The notes below the pieces were generated by a model, which saw only the letters and a list, made by a program, of their open reading frames with translations, did no database searches and was not told the origin of the DNA. Made by a program: the position numbers and the translations under genes. This document shows, piece by piece, positions 1 to 5,824 of a stretch of 5,992 nt of DNA. Numbering within the stretch: the first letter of the stretch is position 1; each line of letters opens with the position of its first letter. The stretch is from Candidatus Cloacimonadota bacterium (lineage in GTDB: Bacteria; Cloacimonadota; Cloacimonadia; JGIOTU-2): assembly GCA_030628975.1 (NCBI GenBank), contig DAOVPZ010000078.1, positions 1 through 5,992 of the forward strand. Reading direction: 5' to 3'.

Positions 1-77
1 AATCTTTCATAATTCATTACAACTCCGCTATGTATCAAATAAGATTTTTCAGTATCCATTTTTTGATTTTTAGTCAT
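1..77 (-). CDS. Possible 5' end of a minus-strand gene running off the left edge
   Basis: Read on the minus strand, an ATG at 77-75 and a second in-frame ATG at 59-57 open a frame that has no stop before the window edge. From the second ATG the peptide begins MDTEKSYLIHSGVVMNYER. Codons upstream of position 59 read like the low-complexity repeat next door, so 59 is the more believable start. No clear Shine-Dalgarno sequence precedes either ATG. Only about 20-25 codons are visible, which is too few to identify a family, and such a short open stretch can occur by chance in AT-rich DNA. If real, the gene is divergent from ybaB and the 1-308 region would be a shared upstream region. Confidence 0.25.
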   Translation of the reverse strand, partial: MTKNQKMDTEKSYLIHSGVVMNYER

Positions 78-128
78 TTGAAATTTTATTAGAAATTAGA
101 TATTTGATATTTGTCATTTAATCGAAAA
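60..128. repeat. Degenerate A/T-rich intergenic repeat
   Basis: Read on the minus strand, this stretch is a run of short imperfect units such as AAATGACAAAT, ATATCAAATATC, CTAATTTCTAAT and AAATTTCAAATGAC. The units share a core like AAATnnCAAAT and follow one another with little between them. The run is low-complexity but patterned, and it lies in a region with no good coding potential. It resembles in style the A/T-rich patches at 1230-1330 and 4670-4717. I see no transposase or target-site duplication, so its origin is unknown. Confidence 0.4.
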
Positions 129-208
129 AATTCATGACAACTTTTTGGTAAGTTTCATTTTTTAAGTGCCTAAATAGAATAAATTTTTAATTAATAGGAT
201 TCAAATTG

Positions 209-239
209 TTGACATCATAAAAATAGATTTTCATATTAT
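209..239 (+). promoter_or_regulatory. Sigma70-like promoter for ybaB-recR
   Basis: A perfect -35 hexamer TTGACA lies at 209-214. The best -10 match is TATTAT at 234-239 (five of six), giving a 19-bp spacer, slightly longer than the optimum of 17. An alternative, CATATT at 232-237, gives the ideal 17-bp spacer but a weaker match. Either would start transcription roughly 60 bases before the ybaB start codon. The region is AT-rich, so chance -10 matches are common; the full-consensus -35 is what makes this call credible. Confidence 0.5.
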
Positions 240-264
240 GTAAAATTTATAAGAAAAAGATTTA

Positions 265-278
265 TTTATGCACATAAA
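265..278. promoter_or_regulatory. Small palindrome in ybaB leader, possible operator
   Basis: TTTATG at 265-270 and CATAAA at 273-278 form a 6-bp inverted repeat separated by two bases. It lies between the predicted promoter and the ybaB ribosome-binding site, where a dimeric repressor site would fit. The two-base loop is too small for a stable RNA hairpin, so a protein site is the likelier reading if it has any function. No specific regulator is recognised, and in AT-rich DNA a match like this may be chance. Confidence 0.2.
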
Positions 279-308
279 GAAGATAATTGTGTATATAAAG
301 GAGTGTAG

Positions 309-635
309 ATGTTTCAAGGCAGTAAAGGTATACAAGAGCTATTAAAGCAAGCACAGAAAATGCAGAAAAAGATTTTGGAAAGTCAAGAAGAACTTTCAAA
401 TAAGATAGTTGAAGCATCTTCTGGTGGTGGAATGGTAAAGGTTTCAATGAACGGTAATCAAGAGTTGATTTCTCTTAAGATTGAAAAGGAAGTTGTAAAT
501 CCTGATGATGTTGAGATGCTGGAAGACCTGATAGTTGCGGCTATTGAAGAAGCCAGACAAAAGGTTAAAGAAATGATTGAGTCTGAAATGTCCGGTTTAA
601 CTACTGGCATTAAAATTCCAGGACTAAATTTATAA
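309..635 (+). CDS. ybaB: YbaB/EbfC family nucleoid-associated protein
   Basis: This 108-residue protein belongs to the YbaB/EbfC family: small DNA-binding dimers of the nucleoid, whose genes commonly sit beside recR. The N-terminal half of the family fold is a long charged helix, here about residues 7-35, rich in Lys, Gln and Glu. The conserved glycine stretch GGGMVKVSMNG is at 39-49, followed by the family's NPDDVEMLEDLIVAAIEEA helix at 64-82 and a C-terminal IKIPGL motif. Length matches the family (about 100-115). The start is fixed by an AAAGGAG ribosome-binding site at 297-303, five bases before the ATG. The stop codon overlaps the recR start by one base, so the two are co-transcribed and probably translationally coupled. 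In many bacteria dnaX precedes this pair; here it does not. The exact cellular role of the family (nucleoid organisation, possibly helping repair) is still only partly defined. Confidence 0.95.
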   Translation: MFQGSKGIQELLKQAQKMQKKILESQEELSNKIVEASSGGGMVKVSMNGNQELISLKIEKEVVNPDDVEMLEDLIVAAIEEARQKVKEMIESEMSGLTTGIKIPGLNL

Positions 636-1228
636 TGTTTGAAGGAAATTTAGAGAAGTTAAAAGATGGATTAAAGCAACTTCCAGGCATAGGTGAGAAG
701 ACTGCCGAAAGACTTGCTTTTTATCTAATAAGTGGTGATAAGCAGTCTGCTTTAAATCTTGCGGATTTAATTACTGATTCTATTAATTCCATTAAAAGAT
801 GTGAAAATTGCAATATGCTTTCAGAGGAGAGTCCTTGCCAATTCTGTAAGGATGAAACTCGATTAAAAAATGTTTTATGTGTTGTTGAAAGAACACAGGA
901 TATATATTTAATTGAGAAAACAAGTGAATATAAAGGGAGATATTTTGTCCTTGGTAATCTAATTTCTCCTATTGATGGGATTGGACCAAATCAAATTAGT
1001 TTCCCGAAATTAGAGAAACTAATAAGTAAAGATATTATTACTGAAATGATTTTAGCACTTAATCCAAGTAGTAATGGTGAAACAACTATGTCGTTTCTTA
1101 CATCAAAGCTTAAAAGAAAAAATCTTAAAATCACCAGATTAGCAACAGGACTTCCTATTGGTGGAGATATTGAATACACCAGTTCAAAAACATTAGCAAG
1201 TGCAATTAAAAATAGAAATGAAGTATAG
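635..1228 (+). CDS. recR: Recombination mediator protein RecR
   Basis: RecR is a ring-forming DNA-clamp-like protein that acts in the cytoplasm with RecO (and RecF) to load RecA onto SSB-coated single-strand gaps. The 197-residue length is normal for the family (about 198-200). The family domains appear in order. A helix-hairpin-helix with LPGIGEKTAERLAFYL lies at 16-31. A four-cysteine zinc finger uses Cys56, Cys59, Cys68 and Cys71. A Toprim domain follows from about residue 78, with the acidic VVE at 83-85, the RecR hallmark LISPIDGIGP at 109-118 and the NPSSNGE segment at 143-149. The C-terminal GLPIGGDIEY motif is at 172-181. All key residues are intact, so the gene looks functional. It starts inside the ybaB stop codon (TAATG), has no strong ribosome-binding site of its own, and probably depends on coupled translation. 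An A/T-rich spacer with a strong hairpin follows it. Confidence 0.97.
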   Translation: MFEGNLEKLKDGLKQLPGIGEKTAERLAFYLISGDKQSALNLADLITDSINSIKRCENCNMLSEESPCQFCKDETRLKNVLCVVERTQDIYLIEKTSEYKGRYFVLGNLISPIDGIGPNQISFPKLEKLISKDIITEMILALNPSSNGETTMSFLTSKLKRKNLKITRLATGLPIGGDIEYTSSKTLASAIKNRNEV

Positions 1229-1255
1229 AATAAATTTCTAAATCCGAATTTCTAT

Positions 1256-1296
1256 CCCCAATTCCTGAGCCTCGTCAGGAACGGGCTTAATTGGGG
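1256..1296. repeat. Nested inverted repeat (two alternative hairpins)
   Basis: An outer perfect 8-bp stem pairs CCCCAATT (1256-1263) with AATTGGGG (1289-1296). Inside it, CCTGA (1264-1268) can pair with TCAGG (1275-1279) around a six-base loop, extending the outer stem directly on its 5' side. A mutually exclusive inner pairing joins AGCC (1268-1271) to GGCT (1284-1287). The block is markedly GC-richer than its surroundings. It follows recR by 27 bases, but the bases after the stem are not a T-run, so a standard intrinsic terminator is unlikely. A mobile or dispersed intergenic repeat, or a 3'-end-stabilising structure for the ybaB-recR mRNA, fits better. The flanks (1230-1255 and 1297-1330) contain repeated A/T-rich words such as AAATTTCTAA, GAATTTCTAT and CTAAATAAATTCTAAAT. 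Confidence 0.6.
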
Positions 1297-1383
1297 ACTA
1301 AATAAATTCTAAATAAAAATCCAAATTTATTAAAGCGTTTTGAGGTCGTAACTCAAGAATTCAAAGAAAGGTAGGTTGAAAAA

Positions 1384-2346
1384 ATGTTTGATATAGAAGA
1401 ATTAAAAGATAAGATAAAAATAACAGACAAATCAGTGGAGTGTCCTGTTAAAGGTTGCAATGAAAAAGTAATAAGGCAAAGAAAAGTTTTCAAACGAGAA
1501 AATAGATTTAAATGCCCAAAGCACAACATCTATATATCACCGTCAACTTTTGAATATTCAAATGAAGCAGAAAATTTACTTTGGATGGATGCAGATGATA
1601 AAGATTTATTTGACAAAATAAAGCTAGTGAAACGTGAGTATCGAATGGCACGGGATAATAGCGAAGATGCTATAAGTTTGAATGTATTTAGATTTTTAGA
1701 GAAAAATAATTTAGTAAATGATTTTATACGTGAGGTTATTGGAGTCAATGTGAAGAAATCTGAAGTAATTTATTGGTCATACTCCCAGCCTCAAGAAAAT
1801 ACATGGAAAATGCTCACTAAAGGACGTGAGGAGTTTGAAATGGTGCCCTCAAAAGGCTCTGAGCCTGATATTATAATAAAAACTGATAATACTCTATTTT
1901 TTATTGAGGCAAAGTTTACTGCTACAAATAAAACTATTCCTCGTAATAAAAGAGTTAAAGATAAATATACTATGGGGGGAGAAAAGTTGTGGAATAAAGT
2001 ATTTTATTCAGATTTTAAAACTGTGGCTATTCTTAATAAAAAATACGAACTATCAAGATTTTGGCTCATTGGTTCTTGGATAGCTAAGCAGTTAAATCTT
2101 GATTTTTATCTTGTTAATCTGGTGCTTTCAAGACGAGAAAAAAATATTGAGGAAATCTTTAATAGGCATATAAAAATTAATAAGTGTAGAAAATTTTTAA
2201 GAATTACATGGGAAGATATTTACCATTATATCTCTAATAGTAACTTAACCATAAAAGATAAGGATGTTATGATAAAGTATTTTAAGAATAAAAGCATTGG
2301 ATATAAAAATGGAAGATTACAACAAGCATTTTCAATAATACCATAA
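1384..2346 (+). CDS. Putative PD-(D/E)XK nuclease with N-terminal zinc-binding motif
   Basis: This 320-residue cytoplasmic protein has no signal peptide or membrane segment. Near the N-terminus Cys20, Cys25, Cys44 and His47 (CPVKGC...CPKH) form a likely zinc-ribbon or treble-clef site, followed by a YISPSTFEY stretch at 50-58. The centre carries the marks of a restriction-endonuclease-like fold: a helix with SEDAISLNVFRFLE (93-106) that may supply the early acidic residue Glu94, then PD at 161-162, a 12-residue gap and FIEAKF at 173-178, giving D162...E175-A-K177. The C-terminal part is mixed alpha/beta with no named motif. Family knowledge suggests a DNA- or nucleic-acid-cleaving enzyme; a restriction enzyme, repair nuclease or defence protein are all possible. 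No methyltransferase or helicase is adjacent. The start is supported by an AAAGGTAGG ribosome-binding site at 1367-1373 region, about ten bases before the ATG. The nuclease call rests on motifs, not on a recognised named family. Confidence 0.65.
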   Translation: MFDIEELKDKIKITDKSVECPVKGCNEKVIRQRKVFKRENRFKCPKHNIYISPSTFEYSNEAENLLWMDADDKDLFDKIKLVKREYRMARDNSEDAISLNVFRFLEKNNLVNDFIREVIGVNVKKSEVIYWSYSQPQENTWKMLTKGREEFEMVPSKGSEPDIIIKTDNTLFFIEAKFTATNKTIPRNKRVKDKYTMGGEKLWNKVFYSDFKTVAILNKKYELSRFWLIGSWIAKQLNLDFYLVNLVLSRREKNIEEIFNRHIKINKCRKFLRITWEDIYHYISNSNLTIKDKDVMIKYFKNKSIGYKNGRLQQAFSIIP

Positions 2347-2367
2347 TGCTCACATTAAATAATAAAT

Positions 2368-2379
2368 AGGAGACAAATA
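2368..2379 (+). promoter_or_regulatory. Ribosome-binding site and probable ATA start codon
   Basis: AGGAG at 2368-2372 is a strong Shine-Dalgarno sequence. Four bases later, at 2377, comes ATA followed by three lysine codons and a hydrophobic run, exactly what the start of a signal peptide looks like. No ATG, GTG or TTG occurs in this frame between the upstream stop (2356-2358) and the TTG at 2395. That TTG is 22 bases from the AGGAG and would delete the lysines. A normal ATG at 2377 changed to ATA by one base explains the layout best. Confidence 0.55.
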
Positions 2380-4575
2380 AAAAAGAAAATATTATTGTTA
2401 ACAATATTTTTTTTAATAGTGGCAATTGCATATACTGATTGGATCCCAGTGAATTGTCCACAAAAAGGAAATATTAGTAAAGTTATTATAAATAGAACAA
2501 ACGATAGCATTATGTTTGCTCCAGTTTATAAAACAGATGACAATGGAAATAATTGGTATGCTTGCTTTGCGGGAGGTACTGGTGGCATTTTTGAAATAGC
2601 ACCAAGCAATCAAAACATTATCTATACAAAGGAATGGAAAAGCATTGATGGTGGAGAAAGCTGGTTTCAGATATCACCAATTCCTTGCGATGACTGGTAC
2701 TGGCAGAAGCAAATTGCTATTAATCCTACAAATCCAGATATCGTTTTTTCAGCCGACTATTATAATGGAATTTATAGAACTACAAATGGTGGGGTATCTT
2801 GGGAATTAGTACAAGATATCTATGCTTTTTGGACTGCATATGATGTTTTAACACCATCACTAATGTATTCTATAGTAAATTATATAGTTTATAAGTCTAC
2901 TGATGGTGGCAATTCTTGGACTGAAGTTTATTCTATAAGTAATTCTCCATATTTCTGTGGGAATTTAATAGTGAGCAATCATAACTTATATTGCTTAATG
3001 GGAGAATATATTTATACAGAAATGATTGTAAAATCTGTTGATGAAGGAAGTAGTTGGTCTGCATTGAATTTAAATCCTGAAAATTACAATATTTCTGTTA
3101 TAAATGATTTTTGTATAGCTAATGGAGTTATTTACGCAGCAACAGATAAGGGACTGTATTCCTCAAATGATGATGGTATAACTTGGGAAAGAATTTCAGC
3201 TGATTATGACTATTTGAAAACAGTGGATGTTACTAACAAAATATTGATTGGTAGCGACCAAAGTGGTGTTTCAATGTCATCACTTTCCGCAGACGATTGG
3301 AGAAATATTGGCATTGGACCTTTATCACATTACCATTCAAGGATAAATACATCAAGCAATGGGGTAACAATATGTAATGATATTGATGGTATTTATAAAC
3401 TCTCACAAGATACGCTGTCTTGGCACACAATTATACCACCAATTGGGTCGCATTATTCTTACTCCATTGCTGTTGACTTTTCTCCACAAAACCCTAATAA
3501 AATATTTACTGTCCTAAATGATAAGTTATTTATCTCTTATGATGCTGGTGATGATTGGGAATTTTTTGAAGAATTACCAACCAACATAAATTCTAATATA
3601 ATATCTATTTCTTATGATGAGTCTAAGCTCTTTTTTAGTTTAGGTTCATCACTTTTAAGAACATTGAATAGTGGAGCAAGTTGGTCAATAAAACCAATAC
3701 CTGGCACAAATCTTTACGACTTACATTATTCAAACGAAGACATATTGTATATTTTGGATAATACTGGTTACTATTATTCTGCAAACAATGGTAACACTTG
3801 GAATTCATTAGATAGTAATCTTCCGTATAATGGCATTATTTTAGCAGATGAGATATATTTTGATGTCAATGACAATGATAGACTTTTTTGTAATATACAG
3901 ATAGAAGGAGAGTATGATCGTCAGGTTTATGAAAAGCCAAGTGGGTCCTATGAATGGTCTTTAGTTTATACAGGAACAATGTTGGAGGAGGAGCCCTTAA
4001 TCCTAGGAAAAATTGTAGTTGAACCTAATAGTTCTGATTTATATGGTTCAGGCTGGTTATATAAACTAATTGATGACCAATGGATTGTCGAGAATTGGCT
4101 ATTTCGTTCTACTGATAATGGTGCATCCTGGGAACAATGTTCTGATGCTTTTAATTTTTACAGTTACTCAAATTATACATTTTCGAATTATGAGCCTTAT
4201 CAAATGTTGTATATTGATGAAAATAGTAATTTTTGGTTAGGTGATGTTCAAAATATGTCTGGTGTGGGAATTGATGATATTGGACCTAACTCACCTGATA
4301 AATTTACATTATATCAGAATTATCCCAATCCATTTAATTCAACTACTAAAATAAAATTCTTTCTTAAAGTTAATGATGATGTTCAAATCAAAATTTATAA
4401 TCTAAAGGGAGAACTTGTAAAAACCTTAATTTCAAGTAAATTAAAAGCAGGTGAACATAATGTCATTTGGAATGGAAAAGATAATGAAGAGAGAGCAGTC
4501 TCATCAGGTATTTATTTCTATAAAGTAGAATCTGGAAACTTTTCTAAAATAAAAAAGATGATATTATTTAGATAA
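2377..4575 (+). CDS. Secreted Asp-box (BNR/sortilin-like) beta-propeller protein with C-terminal sorting-type domain
   Basis: This protein has about 732 residues if read from ATA at 2377, or 726 from TTG at 2395. Numbering here is from 2377. Residues 2-4 are lysines and 5-18 are hydrophobic, ending AIA, a classic signal peptide with cleavage near 18. Ten Asp-box motifs of the form S/T-x-D/N-x-G-x-S/T-W follow, near 53, 89, 135, 174, 220, 263, 387, 429, 468 and 578; such repeats build beta-propellers as in sortilin-like and HCF136-like proteins. No sialidase-type RIP motif is seen, so enzymatic sialidase activity is not supported. The C-terminus (about 643-732) begins FTLYQNYPNPFN and ends with SGIYFYK and a basic KIKKMILFR tail, matching FlgD-Ig/type IX secretion sorting-like domains. 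The product is therefore probably exported and surface-attached or released; its ligand is unknown. It lies 30 bases after the nuclease-like gene and may share its mRNA, with no evident functional link. Confidence 0.85.
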   Translation: MKKKILLLTIFFLIVAIAYTDWIPVNCPQKGNISKVIINRTNDSIMFAPVYKTDDNGNNWYACFAGGTGGIFEIAPSNQNIIYTKEWKSIDGGESWFQISPIPCDDWYWQKQIAINPTNPDIVFSADYYNGIYRTTNGGVSWELVQDIYAFWTAYDVLTPSLMYSIVNYIVYKSTDGGNSWTEVYSISNSPYFCGNLIVSNHNLYCLMGEYIYTEMIVKSVDEGSSWSALNLNPENYNISVINDFCIANGVIYAATDKGLYSSNDDGITWERISADYDYLKTVDVTNKILIGSDQSGVSMSSLSADDWRNIGIGPLSHYHSRINTSSNGVTICNDIDGIYKLSQDTLSWHTIIPPIGSHYSYSIAVDFSPQNPNKIFTVLNDKLFISYDAGDDWEFFEELPTNINSNIISISYDESKLFFSLGSSLLRTLNSGASWSIKPIPGTNLYDLHYSNEDILYILDNTGYYYSANNGNTWNSLDSNLPYNGIILADEIYFDVNDNDRLFCNIQIEGEYDRQVYEKPSGSYEWSLVYTGTMLEEEPLILGKIVVEPNSSDLYGSGWLYKLIDDQWIVENWLFRSTDNGASWEQCSDAFNFYSYSNYTFSNYEPYQMLYIDENSNFWLGDVQNMSGVGIDDIGPNSPDKFTLYQNYPNPFNSTTKIKFFLKVNDDVQIKIYNLKGELVKTLISSKLKAGEHNVIWNGKDNEERAVSSGIYFYKVESGNFSKIKKMILFR

Positions 4576-4669
4576 TGCTAAAAGTTCCTATACCGTAGCC
4601 AATGAAATGATATATAAAAAATGTAAGTTGCACATATATTGGTAACAAATTCTCAATTTCTTCTATGTT

Positions 4670-4717
4670 TTAGATTTTATTTATTTGGTTTTGATTAGAT
4701 TTTCGTTATTAGGATTT
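4670..4717. repeat. Degenerate T-rich direct repeats upstream of efp
   Basis: The 170-bp gap between the propeller gene and efp has no coding potential that I can support. Within it the word TTAGATTTT occurs at 4670-4678 and again at 4695-4703, and a variant TTAGGATTT lies at 4709-4717. Weak promoter-like elements overlap it (TTGATT at 4691-4696 and TATTAT at 4717-4722), but the 20-bp spacing is poor, so I do not call a promoter. No hairpin plus T-run that would terminate the upstream gene is visible. An efp promoter is expected somewhere in this gap. Confidence 0.35.
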
Positions 4718-4745
4718 ATTATTTACTAAGAATGGAGTTTATGTT

Positions 4746-5306
4746 ATGGCATCAACTGGAGATTTCAGAAATGGGATGATAATTACATTTAAAAATGATT
4801 TGTATGAAATCATTGAATTCCAACATGTGAAACCCGGCAAGGGTGGTGCATTTGTAAGAACCAAACTCAAAAATGTTAAAACTGGAGCAGTGATTGATAA
4901 TACATTTCGTGCAGGTGAAAAAATAGAAGAAATCCGTCTTGAAAAACATAAGATGGAATATCTTTATTTTGATGGAAGTAATTATATCATAATGAATCCT
5001 GTTACATACGAGCAAATTGAGATAGCTGAAGATTTCTTAGGAGATAAGAAGTTGTATTTTAAAGAAAATATTGAAATTGCTGTTTTAACAATTAGTGATG
5101 AAATAATTAGTATTGAACTACCCACAACTGTGAATCTAAAAATAAAAGAATGTGAACCAGGAGTAAAGGGCGATACGGTTTCGAGGTCTACCAAAGGTGC
5201 ATTATTGGAAACAGGTTTAAAGGTTAATGTTCCGATGTTTGTAAATCAAGGTGATATTGTAAAAATTGATACTCGTTCTGGAGAATATCTTGAGAGAGTG
5301 AAGTAG
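4746..5306 (+). CDS. efp: Translation elongation factor P
   Basis: EF-P binds between the P and E sites of the ribosome and promotes peptide-bond formation at polyproline stretches. The 186-residue length is normal. The N-terminal KOW-like domain carries the loop KPGKGGAFVRTKLKN at 29-43. Its tip residue Lys32 corresponds to the lysine that many bacteria modify with beta-lysine, or to the position of other EF-P modifications; no modification gene is in this window. Two OB-fold domains follow, with the signature YEQIE segment near 89-93 and the C-terminal GDTVSRSTKGALLETG (about 142-157), VPMFVNQGD and DTRSGEYLERVK motifs all intact. The start is chosen for GGAG at 4734-4737, eight bases before the ATG; an ATG at 4741 is in another frame. 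The gene leads a likely operon: the NUDIX gene begins two bases after its stop. The KPGKGGAF loop and overall sequence leave little doubt. Confidence 0.97.
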   Translation: MASTGDFRNGMIITFKNDLYEIIEFQHVKPGKGGAFVRTKLKNVKTGAVIDNTFRAGEKIEEIRLEKHKMEYLYFDGSNYIIMNPVTYEQIEIAEDFLGDKKLYFKENIEIAVLTISDEIISIELPTTVNLKIKECEPGVKGDTVSRSTKGALLETGLKVNVPMFVNQGDIVKIDTRSGEYLERVK

Positions 5307-5308
5307 TT

Positions 5309-5824
5309 ATGAATCCGACACAGGAAGCAAAGTATTGTATCAAATGCGGAAACCTTTTACAAGATGAGAAGGAAGAAGAAAAAATAAGAAAGAGATGTCC
5401 TAAATGTGGATGGACTTATTATGAAAATCCTGTTCCTGCATCTGCATGCGTTGTTGTTAATAATAGGAATGAAATATTACTTGTTAAAAGAGGAGTTGAG
5501 CCAGCTTTAGGTAAATGGGCACTTCCAAGTGGGTATGTAGAAATTGAGCAAACTCCAGAAGAATGTGCTGTTACTGAATTAGAAGAAGAAGCCGGTTTAA
5601 AGGGAACCATCAAAAAGTCTTTAGGATACTTTATGCAGGATTCACCTATTTGTAAGATAGTTATATCATTTGGATTTTTCTTTGAGCAGACTGAAGGAAA
5701 TCTTCAACCTGGTGACGATGCTCTTGATGCGAAGTTTTTTCCTATCTCTGAAATTCCTTATCTGCCATTTTCTTCTCATAGACAGTTTGTAAAAATCATA
5801 AAAAAGGAAAAAGGAATAAAATGA
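5309..5824 (+). CDS. NUDIX hydrolase with N-terminal zinc ribbon
   Basis: This 171-residue cytoplasmic protein is likely to hydrolyse a nucleoside diphosphate linked to another group (for example ADP-ribose, NAD(H) or a nucleotide sugar); the substrate cannot be read from sequence. An N-terminal zinc ribbon uses Cys10, Cys13, Cys30 and Cys33 (CIKCG...CPKCGW). The NUDIX domain spans about 43-165, with a strand ACVVVNNRNEILLVKRG and a LPSGYVE turn leading into the NUDIX box at 75-97. In the box the metal-binding acidic cluster ELEEE (90-94) is kept, but the usual Glu at position 81 is Gln and the Arg at position 89 is Thr. These departures may reduce or retune activity. The arrangement resembles NudC-like zinc-ribbon enzymes, although the protein is shorter than NudC. 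The gene starts two bases after efp, with only a weak GAGAGAG at 5292-5298 as ribosome-binding site, and its stop overlaps the next gene's ATG by ATGA. Confidence 0.9.
   Translation: MNPTQEAKYCIKCGNLLQDEKEEEKIRKRCPKCGWTYYENPVPASACVVVNNRNEILLVKRGVEPALGKWALPSGYVEIEQTPEECAVTELEEEAGLKGTIKKSLGYFMQDSPICKIVISFGFFFEQTEGNLQPGDDALDAKFFPISEIPYLPFSSHRQFVKIIKKEKGIK

Noticed and set aside
11..142. Near-identical 14-mers AATTCATTACAACT (11-24) and AATTCATGACAACT (129-142)
   Set aside because: They differ at one base, but there are only two copies and no third element or flanking structure. In AT-rich sequence this is weak evidence for an operator or attachment site.
262..447. Minus-strand open frame overlapping ybaB
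   Set aside because: It lies opposite the well-supported ybaB gene, its peptide matches no known motif, and no ribosome-binding site is apparent. The same applies to the minus-strand frames opposite recR, the nuclease, the propeller, efp and the NUDIX gene.
1256..1310. Intrinsic terminator after recR
   Set aside because: The stem is strong, but the bases after it (ACTAAATAAATT) are mixed A/T and contain no T-run on the plus strand. On the minus strand the sequence after the stem is also not a T-run.
2395..4575. Sialidase (neuraminidase) function for the Asp-box protein
   Set aside because: Asp boxes occur in sialidases, but also in many non-enzymatic propellers. The RIP motif and the arginine triad context of sialidases are not seen.
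1384..4575. Toxin-antitoxin or restriction-modification pair formed by the nuclease-like gene and its neighbour
   Set aside because: The downstream gene encodes a large exported protein, which cannot act as a cytoplasmic immunity protein or methyltransferase, so no paired system is supported.
4575..4745. Terminator for the propeller gene and a firm efp promoter
   Set aside because: No hairpin longer than three or four base pairs is visible, and the best -35/-10 pair (TTGATT and TATTAT) has a 20-bp spacer and lies very close to the ribosome-binding site. In such AT-rich DNA this is within chance.
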